Shown: positions 31,601 through 39,639 of the stretch, piece by piece | Layout of the letters: each line of letters begins with the position of its first letter | Position numbering within the stretch: position 1 is the stretch's first letter | Assembly: GCF_013377275.1 (NCBI RefSeq) | Contig: NZ_CP016615.1 | Span: 1,767,740 to 1,831,739, forward strand | Direction of reading: 5' to 3' | DNA: 64,000 nucleotides | Origin: Vespertiliibacter pulmonis | GTDB lineage: Bacteria; Pseudomonadota; Gammaproteobacteria; Enterobacterales; Pasteurellaceae | Notes under the pieces: generated by a model | Seen by the model: the letters and a program-made list of their open reading frames with translations, nothing else | Database searches by the model: none | Told to the model about the DNA's origin: nothing | Translations under genes and position numbers: made by a program

Positions 31601-33315
31601 ATGAAAACCGAAGCGATTTTTGAGCAGATTGCTCAGCGAATTGAGCAAGAGTTATTGAAAGCAGAACAGACCATTTATATTGCGGTGGCGTGGCTCACTA
31701 ACCGTGGGCTTTATCAGCTGTTAGTGGATAAAGCGATGGCGGGGGTAACGGTGCAACTGTTGGTCTCTAACGATAAAATTAACCGCAACAGCGGAATAGA
31801 TTTCAGCCTGTTACAACGTGGTAATTCAGGGGCATATTTAATCGGCAATAGCGAGCAAGATTTAATGCACAATAAATTTTGTGTGGTGGATCGCCATATT
31901 GTGATAACAGGTTCGTACAACTGGAGTTATAAAGCGGAAAAGCATAACCACGAAAATATTGTGATTACCACCGATGATTTTCAGCTTGCCGACCAATTTA
32001 TCGCCCAATTTAAACACATTCGAGACAGCTATGTTACCCATTGTGAACAGCAGGAGTTCCCCGTAGCGAAAATTATCAAGCGGTTAGAAATTCTAAAAAA
32101 TTACGTGATTTTAGAAGATGAAGAAGATATTGAACGTGAAAGCCATAAATTACAACTATACGCTTTTCAGCAAGATATTGAGCAAATTATTACCGCCTTA
32201 CGCCAAAATGCCTTTGCACAAGCGGTGAGTTTAATTGATGAATTTGTCAGAAAACATCATCAGCTCACTATTTACAATGATGTTGAAATTTCAGCATTAA
32301 AACTCGAAATTCGCCATTTAGAGCATCAGCTTAACGCCTATGATGATGAAAAAACCGAGCTAGAACGCACCCTTTCGCAGTTCCAACATCGCCATAGTAA
32401 AGAGCTAGGCAGTCGGATTTCTCGTTTATTGCATTTACGCAAGTTAAAATTCAAATTTATAAACGATGAAGCACAGTTTAGCGAAGCGGAACAAGACGAA
32501 CGGGAATATAACGAACAGCTTGCCGAAGAAAACCAAAAACATATTTTTGAACTCACCGAAACGGAGAAAAAAGAGCTTAAACGGAGCTATAAAAAAGCCA
32601 GTATTTTATGCCACCCTGATAAAGTAAGCGATGAAATGAAAGAGATGGCAGCAGAAACCTTTAACCGTTTAAAACAAGCCTATGAAGAAAATGATTTAGC
32701 AAAAGTAAATGAGATTTTATCGGAGTTAGAACAGGGGAATTTCTTTAAATCTCGGGCAGATACCCTCAATGAAAAAGATAAGCTGAAAATTGCTATTCAG
32801 AAATTAAAAACAAAAATTAGCCAGTTAGAAGCGGAAATTTTTGCAATTAAAGAGGCGAAGAATATCAAACCATTCAAGACATTGACGATTGGGACGACTA
32901 TTTTGCTCACCTTAAACAGCAATTAACCGCAGAAATTGAGCGGTTGGAAAATGAATTAACCACGCTTTCCACTAACACTGTTGAGCCTATCGAACCTGTT
33001 GAACCTATTGAAAAAGAACAACCGCAACCGCAACCGCAACCGCAACCGCAACCGCAACCGCAACCGCAACCGCAACCGCAACCGCAACCGCAACCGCAAC
33101 CGCAACCGCAACCGCAACCGCAACCGCAACCGCAACCGCAACCGCAACCGCAACCGCAACCGCAACCGCAACCGCAACCGCAACCGCAACCGCAACCGCA
33201 ACCGCAACCGCAACCGCAACCGCAACCGCAACCGCAACCGCAACCGCAGGAAATTGTAGAGGATAAACCTACTTCATTAAAAGAGAAAATTACTCGTTTT
33301 TTTACTAAAAAATAG
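31601..33315 (+). pseudogene. PLD-nuclease / DnaJ-domain / coiled-coil protein with Pro-Gln repeat tail, frameshifted
   Basis: From ATG 31601 (AAAGGA upstream) a 441-residue frame contains an N-terminal phospholipase-D-like nuclease module with a single HKD-type motif (HNKFCVVD, then GSYNWS, about residues 95-113). Long charged coiled-coil helices follow, then a J-domain core SYKKASILCHPDKV with the HPD tripeptide near residue 344. The frame ends at 32926, but coding character continues in another frame: DDWDDYFAHLKQQL...IERLENEL, then 38 Gln-Pro dipeptides and a Lys-rich end (ITRFFTKK). One base is missing near 32851-32866; restoring it gives one 571-residue protein ending at 33315. Family function is unknown; a nuclease that recruits Hsp70 is inference. 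It lies 14 bases downstream of the LRR gene, so the two were probably one operon. Confidence 0.8.
33019..33246 (+). repeat. Perfect hexanucleotide tandem repeat, 38 copies of CAACCG
   Basis: 228 bases of uninterrupted CAACCG encode Gln-Pro repeated 38 times in the tail of the PLD-DnaJ gene. All six frames stay open across it, which generates several artefact ORFs. A six-base unit changes protein length but not frame, so copy-number change would tune tail length rather than switch expression. Confidence 0.97.
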
Positions 33316-33320
33316 GATTT

Positions 33321-33417
33321 GAAATCCTCCTTACGCCCCCTTTGCTAAAGGGGGAAACTGTTTTTGATAGCTCACAAATTCCTTCCCCTCTTTCCTAAAG
33401 AGGGGCTAGGGGAGAAT
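33321..33417. repeat. Dispersed GC-hairpin repeat, copy 2 (right flank of LRR/PLD-DnaJ unit)
   Basis: Diverged direct copy of the repeat at 30722-30817, starting five bases after the PLD-DnaJ stop. It holds CCCCCTTTG-ctaa-AGGGGG and CCCCTCTTT-cct-AAAGAGGGG hairpins. Confidence 0.75.
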
Positions 33418-33544
33418 TATTCCTTTGATTTTCCCGAAAACAAAATTCATCATAAATACTCACAATATTTCTTATCTTTTTATTTGACAAATTAAAAAAA
33501 TATTCTTATCTTTCATTAAATTTATCTAACTTATAAAAGTAAGA

Positions 33545-33676
33545 ATGACTATACAAAATAATAAACCAGTAAAGTTTGAACTCAAAGGTGATGAGGGAAA
33601 ACGTGTGGCATTAGCTGCCGCAAAACGAGTAATCAAACAACATCATAAAGAAATTAGGGCTTTAGCATATAAATGA
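33545..33676 (+). CDS. Short antitoxin partner of Doc toxin
   Basis: A 43-residue ORF whose TGA overlaps the doc start as ATGA, the translational coupling typical of toxin-antitoxin pairs. It reads VKFELKGDEGKRVALAAAKR followed by VIKQHHKEIRALAYK: a basic helix-rich peptide, much shorter than Phd (about 73 aa), with no obvious N-terminal DNA-binding fold. I assign it as antitoxin from position, coupling and charge, not from a named family. Confidence 0.75.
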   Translation: MTIQNNKPVKFELKGDEGKRVALAAAKRVIKQHHKEIRALAYK

Positions 33677-34038
33677 TTTCAATTGAAATTGTTTTAGCTA
33701 TTTATCAAACCATTTTAGAAAATGAACCTGGACTGAAAGGAATACCAGATATCGGCAAATTAGAAAGTGCATTATCTCGGATAGATAATTGGATATTATA
33801 CGAAAATACCAATGATATCTTTGATATTGCAGCATTATATGCCATAGCCCTTACAAAAGCTCACGCTTTCCCTGATGGCAATAAACGAACTGCATTAGTT
33901 ACTATGCTAACTTATCTGGATTTACAAGGTATAGATATCCCACCTAATCACGGTTTAGACGATACAATGGTAGATGTTGCTAGTGGTAAATTGAATTTAT
34001 TCTCCCTTTCTCATCACTTGCAACAATTGATAAAATAA
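33673..34038 (+). CDS. doc: Doc/Fic-family toxin (death on curing)
   Basis: A 121-residue Fic-fold toxin. The signature HAFPDGNKRTAL near residue 66 matches H-x-F-x-D-G-N-K-R. Doc enzymes phosphorylate EF-Tu and stop translation; Fic relatives AMPylate. The short length and IEIVLAIYQTIL start favour Doc. It is the second gene of a two-gene module behind the LRR/PLD-DnaJ unit and is convergent with cysS over a strong hairpin. Confidence 0.88.
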   Translation: MISIEIVLAIYQTILENEPGLKGIPDIGKLESALSRIDNWILYENTNDIFDIAALYAIALTKAHAFPDGNKRTALVTMLTYLDLQGIDIPPNHGLDDTMVDVASGKLNLFSLSHHLQQLIK

Positions 34039-34081
34039 GTGGTTAGATAATACAAAACGTTGTAATATCTAACCACTTATT
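34034..34081. terminator. Long near-perfect hairpin between doc and cysS
   Basis: AATAAGTGGTTAGATA at 34034-34049 is matched exactly at 34066-34081. The interior TACAA-AACG-TTGTA pairs too, giving about 21 base pairs with one A-A mismatch. It includes the doc stop codon. A/T flanks allow termination in both directions. Confidence 0.8.
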
Positions 34082-34090
34082 AGAAAAAAT

Positions 34091-35470
34091 TTACGCCTTA
34101 CGCCACGTTGTGCCGTTTGCACTGTCTTCTAGCACTATACCCATTTCGGTAAGTTTATTACGAGCTTCGTCTGCTTTTGCCCAATCTTTATTCGCACGAG
34201 CTTGGTTGCGTTGCTGAATTAACGCTTCAATTTGTGCCACTTCGCTATTATCTGCCCCACCTTGTAAAAAGGTTTCTGGCTCTCGTTCTAACAAGCCTAA
34301 TACATTCGCAAGCTGTTTTAAACGGCTAGCAAGGGCATTGGCTTGTTGTAGATCTTCGCTTTTTGCTTTGTTAATTTCTCGAGCTAACTCAAATAATACG
34401 GCTAAGGCAGCTGGCGTGTTGAAATCATCATTCATTGCCTCTTTGAAAGCCTGTACATAATGATCATCATCGCTGATTGATACACTTAAATCACAACCAC
34501 GCAACGCCGTGTAAAGACGCTCAAGGGCTGAATGGGCTAAATCTAAATTATCGGTGCTGTAATCTAACAAACTGCGATAATGTGCGGTAAGGAAGAAATA
34601 ACGTAACGCTTCGGCATCATAACGTTCTAACATATAGCGTAGGGTAAAATAGTTACCAAGCGATTTTGACATTTTCTCTTTGTTGATCATCAGCATTCCC
34701 GTATGCAACCAGTAATTCACATAATCGCCACCGTGTGCACAACAAGATTGGGCAATCTCATTCTCGTGATGGGGGAACATTAAATCTGAGCCGCCGCCGT
34801 GAATATCAAAATGGTTGCCAAGCTCTTTACTGTTCATTGCCGAACACTCAATATGCCAACCTGGGCGACCTTTGCCCCACGGCGAGTCCCAACTTGGCTC
34901 GTTCTCTTTTGACATTTTCCATAACACAAAATCCATTGGGTTACGTTTTATCCCTTTAATTTCAACCCTCGCCCCTGCTTGCAGTTGATCCAAATTTTGA
35001 CGAGATAATTTGCCATATTGATTAAAGGATTCTACATTAAATACCACATCGCCGTCTTGAGCAACATAAGCGTGCCCTTTATCAATTAAGGTTTGCACCA
35101 TTGCGATAATATCGGCAATATGTTGTGTCGCTCTTGGCTCTGAATCAGGGCGAAGAATATTTAACGCATCGAAATCTTTATACATTTCGCTAATCATTCG
35201 TTCAACCAACTGCTCGCTGGTTTCGTGATTTTCAATCGCACGTTTGATGATTTTATCATCTACATCAGTAATATTTCGTACATAGCGTAAGTTATAGCCG
35301 ATATAACGTAAATAGCGAGCAATCACATCAAAAGAAACAAAGGTACGTCCATGCCCAAAATGGCAAAGATCATAAACCGTTACGCCACAGACGTACATTC
35401 CCACACAATCAGGGTTAATCGGTTTAAATTCTTCTTTTTCACGTTTTAGAGTGTTATATATTTTGAGCAT
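34091..35470 (-). CDS. cysS: Cysteinyl-tRNA synthetase (CysS)
   Basis: Class I synthetase charging tRNA-Cys, 459 residues. It has [20 protein letters not shown] at the N-terminus (zinc ligand Cys and HIGH-like motif), [21 protein letters not shown] zinc ligands and [10 protein letters not shown] as the KMSKS loop. It is a single gene, divergent from ppiB as in E. coli. Confidence 0.96.
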   Translation of the reverse strand: MLKIYNTLKREKEEFKPINPDCVGMYVCGVTVYDLCHFGHGRTFVSFDVIARYLRYIGYNLRYVRNITDVDDKIIKRAIENHETSEQLVERMISEMYKDFDALNILRPDSEPRATQHIADIIAMVQTLIDKGHAYVAQDGDVVFNVESFNQYGKLSRQNLDQLQAGARVEIKGIKRNPMDFVLWKMSKENEPSWDSPWGKGRPGWHIECSAMNSKELGNHFDIHGGGSDLMFPHHENEIAQSCCAHGGDYVNYWLHTGMLMINKEKMSKSLGNYFTLRYMLERYDAEALRYFFLTAHYRSLLDYSTDNLDLAHSALERLYTALRGCDLSVSISDDDHYVQAFKEAMNDDFNTPAALAVLFELAREINKAKSEDLQQANALASRLKQLANVLGLLEREPETFLQGGADNSEVAQIEALIQQRNQARANKDWAKADEARNKLTEMGIVLEDSANGTTWRKA

Positions 35471-35615
35471 AGTGTCCTCAATGGATTACAAATAAGTACT
35501 AATAAAGGGCGATAATATAACAAACAAGCGGTGCTTTTCGCATTATTTTTTGCAATTTCAGTTAAACTTTTTAATAATAGCCACTTATTTTCTCTCATCA
35601 AATAAGGAACAACCG

Positions 35616-36125
35616 ATGATTACATTACACACCAATTTTGGCGACATTAAAATTGCCCTCAATTTTGAAAAAGCACCCATTACCGCTGAAAACTTTGAAA
35701 CTTATTGTAAAGAAGGATTTTATAACGGCACGATCTTTCACCGAGTGATTGACGGCTTTATGATCCAAGGGGGCGGTATGGAACCTGGTTTGCGTGAAAA
35801 ACCAACCCGTGCCTCAATAAAAAATGAAGCAAATAACGGATTAAGCAATAAACGAGGCACGCTTGCTATGGCTCGTACTTCTGATCCGCATTCTGCCTCT
35901 TCACAATTTTTTATTAACGTAGCGGATAACACATTTTTAGACTACCGTGCGAAAGAAATGCACGGGCGTGAAGTTGTGCAAGACTGGGGTTACGCTGTAT
36001 TTGGCGAAGTGGTTGAAGGAATGGACATCGTTGATAAAATCAAAGGGGTAAAAACTGGTAATAGCGGTTTCCACCAAGATGTGCCAAAAGAAGACGTTAT
36101 TATCAACTCAGTTACCGTTGAATAA
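35616..36125 (+). CDS. ppiB: Peptidyl-prolyl cis-trans isomerase B, cyclophilin (PpiB)
   Basis: A cytoplasmic proline isomerase. With the start at 35616 (AAGGAA upstream) it has 169 residues and no signal peptide, like E. coli PpiB; the in-frame ATG at 35550 would add 22 residues and lacks a ribosome site. Cyclophilin residues are intact: [13 protein letters not shown] (catalytic Arg), [11 protein letters not shown] and the [11 protein letters not shown] strand. Divergent from cysS. Confidence 0.94.
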   Translation: MITLHTNFGDIKIALNFEKAPITAENFETYCKEGFYNGTIFHRVIDGFMIQGGGMEPGLREKPTRASIKNEANNGLSNKRGTLAMARTSDPHSASSQFFINVADNTFLDYRAKEMHGREVVQDWGYAVFGEVVEGMDIVDKIKGVKTGNSGFHQDVPKEDVIINSVTVE

Positions 36126-36140
36126 TTTCTGCTCATATTC

Positions 36141-36167
36141 AGCCCCTTCAAATAAAGGGGCTTTTTT
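36141..36167 (+). terminator. Terminator after ppiB
   Basis: AGCCCCTT pairs with AAGGGGCT, loop of six, and runs into TTTTTT. It lies 15 bases after the stop. Confidence 0.9.
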
Positions 36168-36192
36168 ATATTTATTCATAAAAAGAGCAATA

Positions 36193-37848
36193 TTACGCTT
36201 TCGCTATTTCTTTGAACAAATAGACCGCTTGATAAGGCTGTAAATAAAGATTTTCATCAACTTTTTCTAAATAGTCATAATTATTTAGCAAGCAGTAATC
36301 ATTCACCGCAAGCCATTCAGCAGGAAGCGTAAATGATTGATTATCCGCACTTAAATTAGCAATTACGAGCAATTTTTCATTATTAGATTGACGTAGATAC
36401 GCCCATAAATGCGTTGCCTCTGAGGCGAGATCTTGGTAATTCCCCTCAGTAAAAATTGGCAATGTTTTCCGCAATTTAATCAGTGTTTGGTAAGTATAAA
36501 ATACCGAGTTTTTATCCGCTAATGCCTGTTCTGTATTAATTTCTAGGTAATTTTTTGCCACGTTGATCCACGGTATCCCAGCACTAAAACCTGCGTGAAT
36601 AGAACTATCCCACTGCATTGGCGTTCGGCTATTATCTCGAGATTTCTGCCCTAAAATTTGCAAAATTTCGTCAGGATCTAACCGCTTGTCTTGCAACATT
36701 TGATAGGCATTGAGGCTTTCTACATCTCGATAATCTTCAATGGTCGTGAAATTTGGATTTGTCATTCCAATTTCTTCCCCTTGATAAATATAAGGCGTGC
36801 CTTGCATTCCGTGTAATACCATTGCTAACATTTTAGCCGAAATAGTGCGATACTGCCCCTCATCACCAAAACGAGATACAATGCGAGGTTGATCGTGATT
36901 ACACCAAAACAACGCATTCCACGCTTTTTGATACATTCCCTGTTGCCAGTAGTTAAAAATGGCTTTAAGTTCTACATAATTTGGCTTAGCAAACGTCCAT
37001 TTTTCCCCATTCGGGTAATCCACTTTCAGATGATGAAAATTAAACGTCATTGATAATTCTGTCCCGTCCAAATTAGCATAACGTTGGCAATGCTCTAGTT
37101 TGGTAGATGACATTTCCCCAACCGTCATTAAACCATAAGGGGATAACGCTTTTTGATTAAGCAGTTGTAGATACTCGTGAATATGCGGGCCGTCTGTATA
37201 AAAACGTCTGCCATCGCCATCAAAATCGTCTTCAAAATGAGTTGGTTTTGAAATTAAATTCACCACATCTAACCGTAATCCATCAATGCCTTTTTCCGCC
37301 CAAAATTTGCAAATATCAAATAATTCTGCCCGTAATACAGGATTTTCCCAGTTAAGATCTGCTTGTTCAGGTGCAAAAAGATGTAAATAATATTTTTGTG
37401 CTTTGTCTGACCATTTCCACGCTGAGCCACCAAATTTAGACTGCCAGTTCGTTGGCTGCTCACGCCAAATGTAGTAATTATGGTATTGGCTTTGTGGGTC
37501 TTCACCTTCTATAAACCATTGATGGAATGTTGAACTGTGGTTAAACACCATATCCATTACAATTTTGATATTTCGTTGATGGGCTTCGTGAATAAGCTGT
37601 TCAAAATCTGCCATTGTGCCGTAAATAGGATCAATTTCACGGTAATTGGCAATATCATAACCATTATCAATTTGAGGTGAAACATACATCGGGGTAATCC
37701 AAATACCATCAACGCCTAATGTATGGAGATAATCTAACCGCTTGATAATACCTTGGATATCACCCGTTCCAGTGCCTGTTGTATCTTGGAACGATTTTGG
37801 GTAAATCTGATAAATTACCCCGTTTTTCCACCAATTTTTATTTTCCAT
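36193..37848 (-). CDS. treC: Trehalose-6-phosphate hydrolase (TreC)
   Basis: A GH13 enzyme that splits trehalose-6-phosphate to glucose and glucose-6-phosphate. It has 551 residues, as in E. coli. Conserved regions are VIYQIYPKSFQDT, MDMVFNHSS, GLRLDVVNLISKP (nucleophile Asp), TVGEMSS (acid Glu) and CNHDQPR. An oligo-1,6-glucosidase is the main alternative by sequence, but the gene sits directly behind treB, which makes TreC the reasonable call. Confidence 0.92.
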   Translation of the reverse strand: MENKNWWKNGVIYQIYPKSFQDTTGTGTGDIQGIIKRLDYLHTLGVDGIWITPMYVSPQIDNGYDIANYREIDPIYGTMADFEQLIHEAHQRNIKIVMDMVFNHSSTFHQWFIEGEDPQSQYHNYYIWREQPTNWQSKFGGSAWKWSDKAQKYYLHLFAPEQADLNWENPVLRAELFDICKFWAEKGIDGLRLDVVNLISKPTHFEDDFDGDGRRFYTDGPHIHEYLQLLNQKALSPYGLMTVGEMSSTKLEHCQRYANLDGTELSMTFNFHHLKVDYPNGEKWTFAKPNYVELKAIFNYWQQGMYQKAWNALFWCNHDQPRIVSRFGDEGQYRTISAKMLAMVLHGMQGTPYIYQGEEIGMTNPNFTTIEDYRDVESLNAYQMLQDKRLDPDEILQILGQKSRDNSRTPMQWDSSIHAGFSAGIPWINVAKNYLEINTEQALADKNSVFYTYQTLIKLRKTLPIFTEGNYQDLASEATHLWAYLRQSNNEKLLVIANLSADNQSFTLPAEWLAVNDYCLLNNYDYLEKVDENLYLQPYQAVYLFKEIAKA

Positions 37849-37885
37849 TTACGTTCCTATTTATTTTTTATATTTTTCAATAAAT

Positions 37886-37915
37886 AAAACAGGGAAAGTT
37901 GAATTTCCCTGTTTT
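37886..37915 (-). terminator. Intercistronic hairpin between treB and treC
   Basis: AAAACAGGGAAA and TTTCCCTGTTTT are exact reverse complements around a six-base loop. On the minus strand the hairpin ends in TTTT, so it may partly terminate after treB and reduce treC. Confidence 0.7.
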
Positions 37916-37955
37916 ACAAAATGATCTGCGGATCTTACCGCTTGTTTCACAAAGC

Positions 37956-39377
37956 CTAGATGACATCACCCTGAAGAGATTTTCGTTTAAAGACAATCAT
38001 TGTCAAAATAATTGGTACAACAATCGCAACAATCATTGCAATGGCATAAACGCCCCAGAATTGATGTTGAATAGAAAGAATACCTGGTAATCCCCCCACA
38101 CCAATACTACTTGCTAAGACACCTGATAATCCACAAATTAACCCTGCACACGCCGAGCCAATCATTGCACACAGCATCGGGAAGCGGTATTTTAAATTGA
38201 TACCATACATAGCAGGTTCTGTTACCCCTAAATAGGCAGATAACGCCGCAGGCACTGCAACTTCACGAACTTTCGCTTTTTTTGCCATAATCAATATAGC
38301 AACAACAGCCGAGGCTTGTGCAATATTGGACAACGCAATTAGTGGCCAAACAGGCGTGCCACCAATGCTGCCGATCATTTGAAAATCAATTGCTAACGTT
38401 GTTTGATGTACGCCTGTAATAACTAATGGCGCATATAAAAAGCCAAATAATGTCGCACCGATTGGAGCAAAATCTCCTGTCATTGCTAATTTAACGACAT
38501 AGGCTACCCCATTACCAATTTCACGCCCGATAGGACCAATAATTGCGTGAGCAAGGAAAACCGCTACAATGATAGAAGTTACAGGAACAATAATTAAATT
38601 GAGAAAATCAGGGACGACTTTTGTTAAAAAACGTTCAATATAAGAAAGCATTAAACCCGCCATAATTGCAGGAATTACTTGAGCTTGATAGCCAACTTTA
38701 TCGATGGAGAACAACCCGAAGTCCCACACTTCTGGCACTTGCGAACCTAACGCATAAGAATTCATTAGCTGGGAAGAAACTAAAGTGATACCAAGAATAA
38801 TTCCTAGAATAGGTGATGTTCCCATTTTTCTAGCAATAGACCAGCAGATCCCAACAGGTAAAAAGAAGAAAATTGCTTCACCAATTAACCACAGGAACGA
38901 ATGCATACTCGCCCAAAAGGTACTAATTTCCACCAATGTTTTTGTGCCATCATCAAACATTTTGATGTCGCCAATCACATTACGAAACCCCAAAATTAAA
39001 CCGCCACTAATTAAGGCAGGTAATAATGGAATGAAAATATCTGCCATATGTGAAATTGCACTTTCATACCATTTCTGGTTTTGGCGAGCAGCCGATTTAA
39101 CTTGCTCTTTATCTACACTTGCTAGCCCCGTTTGTTGCAACACAAGTTTATAATAGTCGCCGACCTCTTGCCCGATTACTACCTGATACTGTCCGCCCGT
39201 TGCAAAGTTTGCTTTTACCATTGGCAAGGCTTCAATACCTTTACTATCCACTTTACTTTCATCGTTCAAAACAAAACGCAAGCGTGTAATACAGTGTGTC
39301 AAAGTTGCAATATTTTCTTTTCCACCCAGTAACTTCACCAATTCCGTTACGTTTGCAGGGTCAATTTTTTTCGCCAT
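37956..39377 (-). CDS. treB: PTS trehalose-specific EIIBC component (TreB)
   Basis: Imports trehalose with phosphorylation to trehalose-6-phosphate. It has 473 residues. The N-terminal EIIB domain has the phosphocysteine in ATLTHCITRLRF (Cys28). The EIIC membrane domain starts near residue 105, with FIPLLPALISGGLILGFRN, GVHQTTLAIDFQM and AYLGVTEPAMYGIN. There is no EIIA domain, so phosphate presumably comes from the glucose EIIA encoded elsewhere. First gene of treB-treC; no treR is adjacent. Confidence 0.94.
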   Translation of the reverse strand: MAKKIDPANVTELVKLLGGKENIATLTHCITRLRFVLNDESKVDSKGIEALPMVKANFATGGQYQVVIGQEVGDYYKLVLQQTGLASVDKEQVKSAARQNQKWYESAISHMADIFIPLLPALISGGLILGFRNVIGDIKMFDDGTKTLVEISTFWASMHSFLWLIGEAIFFFLPVGICWSIARKMGTSPILGIILGITLVSSQLMNSYALGSQVPEVWDFGLFSIDKVGYQAQVIPAIMAGLMLSYIERFLTKVVPDFLNLIIVPVTSIIVAVFLAHAIIGPIGREIGNGVAYVVKLAMTGDFAPIGATLFGFLYAPLVITGVHQTTLAIDFQMIGSIGGTPVWPLIALSNIAQASAVVAILIMAKKAKVREVAVPAALSAYLGVTEPAMYGINLKYRFPMLCAMIGSACAGLICGLSGVLASSIGVGGLPGILSIQHQFWGVYAIAMIVAIVVPIILTMIVFKRKSLQGDVI

Positions 39378-39639
39378 TATAGCTCCGAGTTATCTAATTT
39401 AAGGGAAATACCTTCATCTGCCCTATTATAAAGAAGTCTAAAGTACAATCAATGAGAACCTTTCCATTCATAACCCAGTTCACTTTAAATTGAATAAAGG
39501 GATCTTTTTACTGATTTTCCATAACAACAAGCATAAAACTTCCTACTGCTCTAACCAGTTTTTCGTGAAATTTACGTTAAAATACAAAATTTTGGTGATC
39601 CCACCGCTTATTTAACTCTTTATAACGTAAGGAAATGTA

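Noticed and set aside
32956..33259. ORFs of repeated Arg-Leu (minus strand) and Asn-Arg (plus strand) across the CAACCG array
   Set aside because: A hexamer without stops keeps all frames open; only the Gln-Pro frame connects to coding sequence on both sides.
32944..33315. A separate gene starting at ATG 32944 (123 aa)
   Set aside because: The same frame has clear coding (DDWDDYFAHLKQQL) upstream of that ATG, so it is the displaced tail of the PLD-DnaJ gene.
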